Positions 36,108-44,110 of a stretch of DNA of 64,000 nucleotides are shown one piece after another. Numbering within the stretch: the stretch's first letter is position 1; each line of letters opens with the position of its first letter. This DNA is from an uncultured Fibrobacter sp. (GTDB lineage Bacteria > Fibrobacterota > Fibrobacteria > Fibrobacterales > Fibrobacteraceae). The notes under the pieces were generated by a model. That model ran no database searches and was not told the origin of the DNA. It worked only from the letters and a program-made list of their open reading frames with translations. The stretch spans positions 1-64,000 of the forward strand of contig CAKUTF010000012.1 of assembly GCA_934691725.1 (NCBI GenBank), given 5' to 3'. The position numbers were made by a program, and so were the translations under genes.

Positions 36108-37241
36108 ATGGAAGAACGTAAAAGATTCGGCAAATTCAACAAGGATGTTGTGATTCCCGTCGCACCCGATGCAGCGGAATTTGGGGAAAATTACGATTCC
36201 TTCATCCATTCCGTCATCGATGAAGTGAAAAAGCGCAGAATACAGATCGTTTTGCAGGCAAACCAGGCAATGCTCTTGCTGTATTGGCTTATCGGAAAAA
36301 CCATCTGCAAAAAGCAAAAAGAGGAAGGCTGGGGCACAAAGGTAATCGACAGGATATCCCGTGACTTGCAAAAGACTTTCCCGGACATGAAAGGCTTTTC
36401 TCCAAGAAATATCAAATACATGAAAAAGTTTGCGACGCTGTGGCAGGATGAGACAATCGTGCAACGGCTTGTTGCACAATTGCCGTGGGGGACAAATATC
36501 GTATTGATGGACAAGGTCGCTTCGGAGGAGGAGCGGATTTGGTATGCCCGGAAAGCGCTGGAAAAAGGCTGGAGCAGGAATGTTCTCGCCGTTCAAGTCG
36601 AAAGTAATGTGTACGGGCGCAGTGGAAAAAGCTTAAACAATTTTAAAGCGGCGTTACCACCGGAAAAATCCGACATGGTCGCGCAGATTTTCAAGGATCC
36701 TTATCTCTTTGATTTTTTCGGTACGGATGTTCCGCGGCGTGAATTGGACATTGAAAAAAAACTGACCGAGCACATCCAGGAATTTTTATTGGAATTAGGG
36801 CAGGGCTTTGCCTTTGTAGGGCGACAAGTGCATCTCGAAGTTGGAGGCGACGATTTTTATATCGACCTGCTGTTCTACCACCTAAAGCTTCGATGCTATG
36901 TCGTCATTGAATTGAAGGCGTGCGAGTTCGAACCGGGCTTTGTCAGCCAGCTGAACATGTATCAAAATGTTGTAAACACTCTGCTGAGGCATCCGAACGA
37001 CAACCCGACAATCGGGCTTCTGCTAGTAAAAGGGAAAAACAAAACGGTCGTGGAATATTCTTTGGAAGGATACAACAACCCGATTGGCGTCGCCGACTGG
37101 AAGAACGAACTCGGAAAAGAAATTTCGGTCGATATTCAATCCAGTTTGCCATCGATAGAACAAATCGAGCGGGAGATGGAACTCGGAAGCGAGAACCCAC
37201 AAATTCCGAATTCGAAAAGGAGGCGCCGCGATGAAAAGTGA
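36108..37241 (+). CDS. DUF1016 / YhcG-type PD-(D/E)XK nuclease, copy 1
   Basis: 377 residues. N-terminal helical DUF1016 domain (YDSFIHSVIDEVKKRRIQIVLQANQAMLLLYWLIGKTI..., GFSPRNIKYMKKFATLW, QLPWGTNIVLMDK) and a C-terminal nuclease domain (VGRQVHLEVGGDDFYIDLLFYHLKLRCYVVIELKA: D...E-x-K). YhcG-type proteins are thought to be endonucleases acting on branched DNA. Twelve bases after mod, ribosome site GAGG. The C-terminal basic tail RRRRDEK overlaps the second copy by 11 bases. Confidence 0.93.
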   Translation: MEERKRFGKFNKDVVIPVAPDAAEFGENYDSFIHSVIDEVKKRRIQIVLQANQAMLLLYWLIGKTICKKQKEEGWGTKVIDRISRDLQKTFPDMKGFSPRNIKYMKKFATLWQDETIVQRLVAQLPWGTNIVLMDKVASEEERIWYARKALEKGWSRNVLAVQVESNVYGRSGKSLNNFKAALPPEKSDMVAQIFKDPYLFDFFGTDVPRRELDIEKKLTEHIQEFLLELGQGFAFVGRQVHLEVGGDDFYIDLLFYHLKLRCYVVIELKACEFEPGFVSQLNMYQNVVNTLLRHPNDNPTIGLLLVKGKNKTVVEYSLEGYNNPIGVADWKNELGKEISVDIQSSLPSIEQIEREMELGSENPQIPNSKRRRRDEK

Positions 37242-38310
37242 TGAACCAAATGCGACGATCCATAAAGGCTTTCTCAAAGGCGTCTCCGATGTTCTTCTGC
37301 GGGCGCAGAAAAACGCCAAAACCGCTGTCAATCTCGCTATGGTCTATGCCTATTTCGAGATAGGCAGAATGATCGTGGAGGAAGAACAGCATGGGGAAAA
37401 TCGGGCGGCGTATGGGACGCAGCTTTTGAAGGAGCTTTCGGCATATCTGTCAAGCCAGTTCGGAAAGGGTTATTCCGTTGGTAATTTGAAAAATATCCGA
37501 CAATTCTACAAGGTTTATTCCACGGATCAAATTGGCGAAACAGTGTTTAGCCAATTCGAAAATTTGCCTGCAGTTCATACTGGAAGAAAGTTTTTCCTGA
37601 GCTGGTCGCACTATTTGAAGCTCATGCGGATCGAAAACATTGACGAACGGCACTTTTATGAAATCGAGTCTGTCAAAAACGATTGGAGTCTCAGTGATCT
37701 GAAACGGCAGTTTGATTCGGCGCTTTACCAGCGGCTGTCGCTCAGTACGGATAAAAACAAGGTGAAGAGCCTCTCGCAGAAAGGGCACATCATAGAAAAA
37801 TCCGCTGATTTGGTGAAGGATCCCTATGTGCTGGAATTTTTGGGCTTGGAGGAAAAAAGCGAATATTCGGAAAGCGATCTGGAAACGCGGATAATCGATA
37901 ATTTGCAAAATTTTCTGCTGGAACTGGGCGCCGGATATACTTTTGTTGCCAGGCAGAAACGGTTTTCTTTCAATGAAGAACATTTTCGGGTGGACTTGGT
38001 TTTCTACAATCGGCTTCTTCGATGCTTTGTCGTGTTTGACTTGAAAATCGGGACATTGAAGCATCAGGATTTAGGACAGATGCAAATGTATGTGAACTAT
38101 TATGATCGTTACGAAAAGCAAGAGGATGAAAATCCGACAATCGGAGTTTTGCTATGCCAGGACAAGGATGATTCGTTGGTAGAATTGACTCTTCCAAAGG
38201 ATTCCAACATTTACGCATCGAAATATCAGCTATATCTTCCTGATAAACGGATTCTTCAGAAAAAACTTGAAGAATGGGTGAATAATTCCGGAGGCGAAAA
38301 CGGGGGTTAA
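37231..38310 (+). CDS. DUF1016 / YhcG-type PD-(D/E)XK nuclease, copy 2
   Basis: 359 residues. Same architecture as its neighbour but clearly diverged: VSDVLLRAQKNAKTAVNLAMVYAYFEIGRMIVEEE, FGKGYSVGNLKNIRQFY, LSWSHYLKLMRI, and FVARQKRFSFNEEHFRVDLVFYNRLLRCFVVFDLK. In the nuclease motif the usual E-L-K is D-L-K (FDLKIG), so the E-x-K residue is Asp in this copy. Overlap with copy 1 implies co-translation; perhaps a heteromer. Confidence 0.92.
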   Translation: MKSDEPNATIHKGFLKGVSDVLLRAQKNAKTAVNLAMVYAYFEIGRMIVEEEQHGENRAAYGTQLLKELSAYLSSQFGKGYSVGNLKNIRQFYKVYSTDQIGETVFSQFENLPAVHTGRKFFLSWSHYLKLMRIENIDERHFYEIESVKNDWSLSDLKRQFDSALYQRLSLSTDKNKVKSLSQKGHIIEKSADLVKDPYVLEFLGLEEKSEYSESDLETRIIDNLQNFLLELGAGYTFVARQKRFSFNEEHFRVDLVFYNRLLRCFVVFDLKIGTLKHQDLGQMQMYVNYYDRYEKQEDENPTIGVLLCQDKDDSLVELTLPKDSNIYASKYQLYLPDKRILQKKLEEWVNNSGGENGG

Positions 38311-38311
38311 A

Positions 38312-39055
38312 ATGAAGAATGAACTAGTCCTGTTCGAAACGGCAGACAAGGAAATCAAATTGACGGTTCCCGTTGAAAACGACACGGTCTGGCTCAATAG
38401 AAACCAGTTGGCCGGATTGTTTCAAAGGGATGTAAAGACGATAGGCAAGCATATTCACAACGCCTTGAAAGAGGAACTGGATAATTCAGTTGTCGCAAAT
38501 TTTGCGACAACTGCTTCGGATGGGAAAGTGTACCAAGTAGAACATTACAATTTGGACATGATTATTTCCGTAGGCTATCGGGTAAAATCGAATCGAGGCG
38601 TGGAATTTAGGAAATGGGCAAATCGTGTTTTAAAACAATACATCATCCAAGGATACGCTCTCAACGAAAAACGGCTGGAGGCTTTGCAGCGTACAGTCGA
38701 TATCCAATCGAAAATGCTGGCAGGCACTTTAGAGATGGAAGAAGGAAAAGTCGAAGGGATTCTTGCTGCAGTTTACCAAGATGTTTTTGGCGGAGACGTT
38801 TATCCGTCTTTGGAAGAGAAAGCGGCGAACCTTTTGTATTTTATGGTAAAAGATCATCCTTATTTCGATGGATGCAAAAGAATTGGAGCGTCGCTTTTTT
38901 TAGAATTTTTAAGCAGAAATGATTTTTTGTATAAAAACGGGCAAAAGCGAATCAGTGATGGTACTTTGGTCGCAATTACTTTGATGATTGCGGAATCCAA
39001 TTCGTCGGAAAAGGATGTGATGGTTAATTTAGTGATAAATTTATTGGCGATGTAG
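38312..39055 (+). CDS. RhuM family protein with C-terminal Fic/Doc domain
   Basis: 247 residues. RhuM part (residues 1-~125): WLNRNQLAGLFQRDVKTIGKHIHNALKEELD, a DNA-binding-like motif, and GYRVKSNRGVEFRKWANRVLKQYIIQGYALNEKRL. The C-terminus is a Fic/Doc-type domain with HPYFDGCKRIGA in place of the canonical HPFxDGNxRxxR, so Phe is Tyr and the conserved Asn is Cys. Fic enzymes transfer AMP or phosphate to proteins; activity here is uncertain. Starts one base after the DUF1016 copy-2 stop. Confidence 0.9.
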   Translation: MKNELVLFETADKEIKLTVPVENDTVWLNRNQLAGLFQRDVKTIGKHIHNALKEELDNSVVANFATTASDGKVYQVEHYNLDMIISVGYRVKSNRGVEFRKWANRVLKQYIIQGYALNEKRLEALQRTVDIQSKMLAGTLEMEEGKVEGILAAVYQDVFGGDVYPSLEEKAANLLYFMVKDHPYFDGCKRIGASLFLEFLSRNDFLYKNGQKRISDGTLVAITLMIAESNSSEKDVMVNLVINLLAM

Positions 39056-39063
39056 GTGATGGC

Positions 39064-42000
39064 ATGAAGCTCCAATTCAAACATCAAAAATTTCAAGCGG
39101 ATGCGGCAAAAGCAGTCGTTGATGTCTTTGCCGGACAGCCGTACCTCACACCTACCTACATGATGGATAGAGGCTACGGCCAGCAGACCATGACGGACGA
39201 TACGGACTTCACCGGTTGGCGCAACGAGCGCATTGTACCGGAACTTTCCGATAAGCTGATTCTGGAACATCTGCAAAAGGTGCAGCGCACGGGTCAGATC
39301 AAGCCGTCGGATAAGCTGGAAGGTCGCTATAATCTGACGATTGAAATGGAAACCGGCGTTGGCAAGACCTATACCTACATCAAGACCATGTACGAGTTGA
39401 ACAAGCACTACGGTTGGAGCAAGTTCATCGTGGTCGTGCCGAGCATTGCCATTCGCGAGGGTGTTTATAAGTCCTTTCAGGTGACGCAGGAGCATTTCGC
39501 GGAGGAATACGGCAAGAAAATCCGGTTCTTCATCTATAATTCTGCCCAGCTCACGGAGATTGACCGCTTTGCATCGGATAGTTCCATCCATGTCATGATC
39601 ATCAACTCCCAGGCGTTCAATGCCAAGGGTAAGGATGCGCGGCGTATTTACATGAAGCTGGACGAGTTCCGTTCCCGCCGCCCGATTGATATTATTGCAA
39701 AAACGAATCCGATTCTGATTATCGACGAGCCGCAGTCGGTCGAGGGCAAGCAGACAAAAGAACGGCTGAAAGAGTTCTGCCCGCTGCTGACGCTGCGCTA
39801 CTCCGCAACGCACAAGTCGGACAGCATCTATAACATGGTCTATCGCCTTGATGCCATGGAAGCGTACAACAAGCGGCTGGTCAAGAAGATCGCCGTCAAG
39901 GGCATCACGGAGTCCGGCAGCACGGCAACCGAAGGCTTTGTCTATCTGGAAAGTATCAATCTTTCCAAAGCTGATCCGACAGCAACCATTCAGTTTGACT
40001 TCAAGGGTGCGTCCGGCATTCGCAAGAAAAATGCAACGGTCGGTATCGGTTACAATCTCTATGACAATTCCGGCAATTTGGATGAGTACAAGGTCGGCTT
40101 TGTGGTCAAGGCTATCGACGGACGGGATAACTCCGTAGAGTTCCTGAATGGTATCAAAATCTTTGCCGGAGATGTGATCGGCAAGGTCAGCGAAGACCAG
40201 CTTCGCCGCATTCAGATCCGCGAAACGATTCTTTCTCACTTGGAGCGGGAGCGTCAGCTTTTCCATAAGGGCATCAAAGTTCTATCGCTGTTCTTCATCG
40301 ACGAGGTTGCAAAGTACAAGCAGTATGATGAGGCTGGCCATCCGTTCAACGGCATCTATGCGGATATGTTCGAGGAAGAGTACAACGACATTCTCGGCAA
40401 CTGGCAGATTAGCATCGACGATGCGGAATACCTGAAATATCTGGATGCGATTTCCGCCCATAACACCCATGCCGGTTACTTCTCTGTTGACAAAAAGGGC
40501 AAGATGACCGACAGCAAGCTCTCCGACAAGAAGGAGGGCACGTCTGACGATATTGACGCCTATGACCTGATCATGAAGAACAAGGAACTGCTTCTGGATC
40601 GTGATCCGAAAAAGTCCCCGGTGCGTTTCATTTTCTCGCATTCCGCGCTGCGTGAAGGCTGGGACAACCCGAACGTGTTCCAGATTTGCACGCTGAAACA
40701 GAGCAGCAGCGAGGTTCGCAAACGTCAGGAAGTCGGTCGTGGATTGCGCCTTTGTGTCAATCAGGACGGCGAGCGTATGGATGCCAACGTTCTCGGCAAT
40801 GATGTTCATTCTATCAATGTGCTGACCGTTATTGCCAGTGAGAGCTATGACAGCTTTGCAAAAGGCTTGCAAAGCGAGCTTGCCGATGCGGTTGCGGGGC
40901 GCCCTGTGGCTGTTACCGCCGAACTCTTCAAGGGCAAGGTTCTTGTGGATTCAAAAGGCAACGAGCAGGTTGTGGACGGCGATACGGCTCAGGCGATCTT
41001 TGAGGATTTGATCTCCAACGGATATGTCAAGCGCGGCGTGCTGACCGATAAGTATTATGCCGACAAAGCAAACGGTACGGTTCAGGTTGCGGAGGAAGTG
41101 GCGGACAGCCGCGATTCGGTGATGAGTATTCTTGATTCCGTCTATGACAGCCGCGCTATGCAGCCGGAGAATGCCCGCGATGGGAACGTCGAGCTGCAAG
41201 TTGATCCCGACAAGCTCGCCATGCCGGAGTTCAAGGCTCTCTGGAAACGTATCAGCCCGAAATCTGTGTATGTGGTTGATTTTGATACCGATGAGCTTGT
41301 AAATAAAGCGATTGCTTCCATCAACCGGAATCTTCATGTGCCGAAAATCTTCTTCAAGGTGGAAACCGGCGCAATGGATGAAATCAAGTCAAAGGATTCG
41401 CTTCTTGACGGAAGCGCATTCTCAAAGTCAAAGTCATCTACTTATGACAGCAGCAAGCAAATCCGCGCGGGCAGCAGCGTGAAGTATGATCTGATCGGCA
41501 AGCTGGTCGGAGAAACCGGCCTGACACGAAAGGCAGTTGTTGCCATTCTGACCGGTATTGAAAAACCCGTTTTTGAGCAGTTCAAATTCAATCCGGAAGA
41601 GTTCATTATCAAGGCAGCCGCCTTGATCAATGACGAAAAAGCAACTGCAATCATTCAGCACATCACCTACAATGTGCTGGATGAACATTACGACACGGAC
41701 ATCTTTACGGAACCGACCATCAAGGGCAAGCTCGGAACGAACGCGATGAAAGCGCAGCGGCATCTGTATGATCATATCGTGTATGATTCCACAAACGAGC
41801 GCGATTTTGCGACCGATCTGGACACCAACACAGACGTTGCGGTTTATGTGAAGCTGCCGGACAGCTTCTATATTGCAACACCGGTTGGACATTATAACCC
41901 GGACTGGGCGATTGCTTTCTATGAAGGCTCTGTCAAGCACATTTACTTTGTTGCCGAAACGAAAGGCTCCATGTCCTCTATGCAGCTCCGGCTCATTGAG

Positions 42001-42111
42001 GAATCTAAGATTCACTGCGCAAGAGAGCATTTCAAGGCGATCAGCAACGGAAATGTAGTTTATGATGTGGTGGACAGCTACCGGGCTTTGCTTGATAAGG
42101 TGATGAGGTAG
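39064..42111 (+). CDS. res: Type III restriction enzyme Res-like helicase-nuclease
   Basis: 1015 residues. SF2 translocase: FQADAAKAVVDVF, Walker A ETGVGKT (96-102), Walker B DEPQ (221-224; DExQ instead of DEAH), and FSHSALREGWDNPNVFQICTLK ... RQEVGRGLRLC for domain 2. The C-terminal PD-(D/E)XK nuclease is seen as NPDWA (Asp947) and AETKG (Glu965, Lys967). Partner of Mod for restriction of DNA with unmodified sites. Last gene of the plus-strand island; ends five bases from the convergent tfoX-like gene. Confidence 0.94.
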   Translation: MKLQFKHQKFQADAAKAVVDVFAGQPYLTPTYMMDRGYGQQTMTDDTDFTGWRNERIVPELSDKLILEHLQKVQRTGQIKPSDKLEGRYNLTIEMETGVGKTYTYIKTMYELNKHYGWSKFIVVVPSIAIREGVYKSFQVTQEHFAEEYGKKIRFFIYNSAQLTEIDRFASDSSIHVMIINSQAFNAKGKDARRIYMKLDEFRSRRPIDIIAKTNPILIIDEPQSVEGKQTKERLKEFCPLLTLRYSATHKSDSIYNMVYRLDAMEAYNKRLVKKIAVKGITESGSTATEGFVYLESINLSKADPTATIQFDFKGASGIRKKNATVGIGYNLYDNSGNLDEYKVGFVVKAIDGRDNSVEFLNGIKIFAGDVIGKVSEDQLRRIQIRETILSHLERERQLFHKGIKVLSLFFIDEVAKYKQYDEAGHPFNGIYADMFEEEYNDILGNWQISIDDAEYLKYLDAISAHNTHAGYFSVDKKGKMTDSKLSDKKEGTSDDIDAYDLIMKNKELLLDRDPKKSPVRFIFSHSALREGWDNPNVFQICTLKQSSSEVRKRQEVGRGLRLCVNQDGERMDANVLGNDVHSINVLTVIASESYDSFAKGLQSELADAVAGRPVAVTAELFKGKVLVDSKGNEQVVDGDTAQAIFEDLISNGYVKRGVLTDKYYADKANGTVQVAEEVADSRDSVMSILDSVYDSRAMQPENARDGNVELQVDPDKLAMPEFKALWKRISPKSVYVVDFDTDELVNKAIASINRNLHVPKIFFKVETGAMDEIKSKDSLLDGSAFSKSKSSTYDSSKQIRAGSSVKYDLIGKLVGETGLTRKAVVAILTGIEKPVFEQFKFNPEEFIIKAAALINDEKATAIIQHITYNVLDEHYDTDIFTEPTIKGKLGTNAMKAQRHLYDHIVYDSTNERDFATDLDTNTDVAVYVKLPDSFYIATPVGHYNPDWAIAFYEGSVKHIYFVAETKGSMSSMQLRLIEESKIHCAREHFKAISNGNVVYDVVDSYRALLDKVMR

Positions 42112-42116
42112 CCGGC

Positions 42117-42440
42117 CTATTTGCTTTTGCAGAACCGCTTCTTTTTCTCGGGGGTAATCGCTTTCAGCAGCGGAAGGATCCTTTCTAAAAGTTCCCGGTT
42201 TTCCATATCGACGATATAATGTTCCTTGGCGCCTTCATAAGGAAATCCGCAGGGAGCCTCTTGCAGCAATTCTTCGAGTTCGGGAAGCTTTTTGGCAAAG
42301 ACCGTGTTGTCGCAGACGGAAAGCACCAGATGTCCATCGAGATAGACCAGAAATTCGCCAAACATTTTTCGGGTTTTGACTTGTCCGAAAGGCTTGATTT
42401 TTTCTAGGACCGTGGCGATGTATTCAAATGATGTCGGCAT
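42117..42440 (-). CDS. TfoX/Sxy N-terminal domain protein
   Basis: 107 residues: VKTRKMFGEFLVYLDGHLVLSVCDNTVFAKKLPELEELL and PFPYEGAK-like GFPYEGAKEHYIVD match the TfoX_N family. In gamma-proteobacteria full TfoX/Sxy controls competence; single-domain versions in other phyla have no defined role. The ATG has no Shine-Dalgarno and a TATATTAA word five bases upstream. It is the first gene beyond the island. Confidence 0.88.
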   Translation of the reverse strand: MPTSFEYIATVLEKIKPFGQVKTRKMFGEFLVYLDGHLVLSVCDNTVFAKKLPELEELLQEAPCGFPYEGAKEHYIVDMENRELLERILPLLKAITPEKKKRFCKSK

Positions 42441-42445
42441 GGCTT

Positions 42446-42453
42446 TTAATATA
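42446..42453 (-). promoter_or_regulatory. Candidate -10 element of the TfoX-like gene (leaderless)
   Basis: TATATTAA, then AAGCC, then the ATG. No ribosome site. No clear -35. Confidence 0.45.
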
Positions 42454-42467
42454 AAATTTTGAAAACT

Positions 42468-42582
42468 GCTTTCGCTCCGTCGAACTCCATTGTCCCGTGT
42501 CAGGAGTTCTCATCGCTCTTTTGACTGGATATAGAAAAAGACCGGAAGAACCGGTCTTTTTCTATATGGAGCTAAGGAGATT
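42468..42582. repeat. 115-bp direct repeat, copy 1 (includes tRNA-Ala 3' end)
   Basis: Nearly identical to 42652-42766 (offset 184; four or so differences, for example GGAAGAACC versus GGAAAAACC). Contains a terminator hairpin and the last ~19 bases of tRNA-Ala (TATGGAGCTAAGGAGATT on the plus strand), then diverges at 42583. This leaves a tRNA 3'-end remnant downstream of the intact tRNA. Confidence 0.9.
42533..42563. terminator. Terminator hairpin, duplicated copy
   Basis: AGAAAAAGACCGG / CCGGTCTTTTTCT around AAGAA; symmetrical A and T runs. No gene now ends into this copy except possibly the convergent flank. Confidence 0.7.
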
Positions 42583-42651
42583 GTGCGCTAATCGCGCAAC
42601 CCTACGGGTCTCATCGCCATTGGCGATTCGCTCTCCGCAAAAGCCCGCCGG
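42583..42651. repeat. Cluster of three small hairpins between the direct repeats
   Basis: In ~70 bases: GTGCGC/GCGCAAC-like arms around TAATC, ATCGCC-ATT-GGCGAT (perfect), and AAAGCCC-GCC-GGGCTTT (perfect). No coding frame. Looks like a compact palindromic element inserted between or duplicated with the tRNA-Ala repeats. Confidence 0.6.
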
Positions 42652-42766
42652 GCTTTCGCTCCGTCGAACTCCATAATCCCGAGTCAGGAGTTCTCATCGC
42701 TCTTTTGACTGGATATAGAAAAAGACCGGAAAAACCGGTCTTTTTCTATATGGAGCTAAGGAGATT
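42652..42766. repeat. 115-bp direct repeat, copy 2 (at the intact tRNA-Ala)
   Basis: Second copy of the repeat at 42468-42582; continues into the complete tRNA gene. Confidence 0.9.
42717..42747 (-). terminator. Intrinsic terminator of tRNA-Ala
   Basis: On the minus strand AGAAAAAGACCGG, TTTTT, CCGGTCTTTTTCT directly after the tRNA. Perfect stem and T-run. Confidence 0.88.
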
Positions 42767-42824
42767 CGAACTCCTGACCCCAACGCTGCCAGCGTTGTGC
42801 TCTACCAAACTGAGCTATAACCCC
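42751..42824 (-). tRNA. tRNA-Ala(GGC)
   Basis: 74 bases. Acceptor GGGGTTA/TAGCTCC (two G-T wobbles), discriminator A, anticodon stem CAACG/CGTTG with loop CTGGCAG (anticodon GGC), T arm with GTTCGAATC. CCA is not encoded. A 3'-end remnant lies 184 bases downstream. Confidence 0.95.
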
Positions 42825-42916
42825 GTTAGAGTGATTCAAATTGAGAAAAAAAAACTTTTTTTGTCAAGGGGGCGACTTCAAAATTTTTGAAAATCGCCTG
42901 GAATCACTCGGAAAAA

Positions 42917-43465
42917 TCAGGCGAAGGTTTCGATTTTCACCGATTCGATTACCACGTCGTCGTAGGGACGGTCGTTGGCGTCGGTGCGGACCTTCGCAAT
43001 CTCGTCGAGAACGTCGAAACCTTCAAAGAGCTGCCCGAATACGGAATAGCCTTCCGCCGGTCCGCCGTTTTCCGGGTGGTCGAGAAAGTGCGTCCCCTCT
43101 GCCGGGTGGACGATGAAGAACTGGCTGCCGATGGAGTGCGGCATCATCGTCTTCGCCCAGCTGAGCGCGCCGCGGAGATGCGAAAGCTTGGCGTCGTATT
43201 TGTCGCCGATGGTCGTTCCGGGACCTTTCGCCGCATGTCCGCCCGTTCCGTTCTTGCGGGTGAAGTCACCGCCCTGGATCATAAAACCCTTGATAATCCG
43301 GTGGAAAGGCGCTCCGTCATATTTGCCCTGCTTCGCAAGTTCGATGAAGTTCGTCGCGCATTCTCCGACGATTTCGGGGAAGAGGCGTGCACGCATTTCG
43401 CCGTGGTTCGTCTTGATTACCGCGATGGTTTCGCCGCTTTTCGGCATATCGAGCTGATTGAACAT
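42917..43465 (-). CDS. Peptidyl-prolyl cis-trans isomerase, cyclophilin type
   Basis: 182 residues, no signal peptide, so cytoplasmic. Cyclophilin motifs PFHRIIKGFMIQGGDFTRKNGTGG, GALSWAKTMMPHSIGSQFFIV and YSVFGQLFEGFDVLDEIAKV; catalytic Arg in FHRI and Gln in FMIQGGD kept, while the Trp of vertebrate cyclophilins is absent. Short type like PpiB. Ribosome site GGAG before the ATG. Divergent from the pyr operon. Confidence 0.94.
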   Translation of the reverse strand: MFNQLDMPKSGETIAVIKTNHGEMRARLFPEIVGECATNFIELAKQGKYDGAPFHRIIKGFMIQGGDFTRKNGTGGHAAKGPGTTIGDKYDAKLSHLRGALSWAKTMMPHSIGSQFFIVHPAEGTHFLDHPENGGPAEGYSVFGQLFEGFDVLDEIAKVRTDANDRPYDDVVIESVKIETFA

Positions 43466-43546
43466 AACTTGAAAATCTCCGGTTGTTTTTGTTCTGGGAT
43501 AAAAACTACATTTTCTTTTTGGAAAAACTCGAAAAAGGAGCTCGCT

Positions 43547-44110
43547 GTGAAGGATAATTGCAAACGGATCAGGCTTTTGCTAGACGCCCAGGCGATGGAA
43601 ACCGCGCTCGACAGGATGGCCTCGACCGTTGCGGAGATGGTTCCCTCGGCGGATAACGTCCTCGTCCTCGGGATGGCCAGTCGGGGAATCCCGCTTTCGA
43701 AAAAGTTAGCCCTTCGCCTTTCGAAGCGTTACTCGCGTGAAATTCCGTGCGGAAGCCTCGACGCGACTTTTTACCGGGACGATTTCCATTACAGGCGGCC
43801 TCTCGCCGTCACCGAAATGCGCATCACGGAAATGCCCGTCTCCGTCGAAGGGAAGACCGTTATCCTTGTCGATGACGTTCTCTATACGGGGCGTTCTGTC
43901 CGGGCGGCAATCCAGGCGATTCTCGACATGGGACGTCCGGCGGCTATCCGCTTTTGCGCGCTGGTCGATCGCGGGCACAGGGAGCTTCCGATTGCTGCAG
44001 ACGCGGTGGGGCTTTCGGTCAAGACGCTCGAAAACGAGGAAGTGCGCGTTTTAATCGAACCTGGCGATCCGGAAACGGCTGTCTATCTTGTACAAGTGGA
44101 GAATGTATGA
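43547..44110 (+). CDS. pyrR: PyrR: pyrimidine operon regulator / uracil phosphoribosyltransferase
   Basis: 187 residues. Start GTG at 43547, decided by the AAAAGGAG ribosome site seven bases upstream; the longer open frame to 42887 is antisense to cyclophilin. PRPP-binding motif VILVDDVLYTGRSVRAA, plus MASRGIPLSKKL and SLDATFYRDDF typical of PyrR. In Firmicutes PyrR binds pyr mRNA to cause attenuation; I see no antiterminator structure in the 80-base leader, so RNA regulation here is doubtful. ATGA overlap with pyrB. Confidence 0.94.
   Translation: MKDNCKRIRLLLDAQAMETALDRMASTVAEMVPSADNVLVLGMASRGIPLSKKLALRLSKRYSREIPCGSLDATFYRDDFHYRRPLAVTEMRITEMPVSVEGKTVILVDDVLYTGRSVRAAIQAILDMGRPAAIRFCALVDRGHRELPIAADAVGLSVKTLENEEVRVLIEPGDPETAVYLVQVENV

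Noticed and set aside
28746..42111. Island inserted into tRNA-Pro by a tRNA-type integrase
   Set aside because: No repeat of the tRNA-Pro 3' end is seen at the right edge and no integrase gene lies in the island.
42887..43546. Upstream extension of the pyrR frame
   Set aside because: This part is antisense to cyclophilin; the GTG at 43547 has a strong ribosome site and matches PyrR length.
43466..43546. PyrR-type attenuator in the pyrR leader
   Set aside because: The 80-base leader shows no terminator/antiterminator pair and no PyrR binding loop that I can identify.
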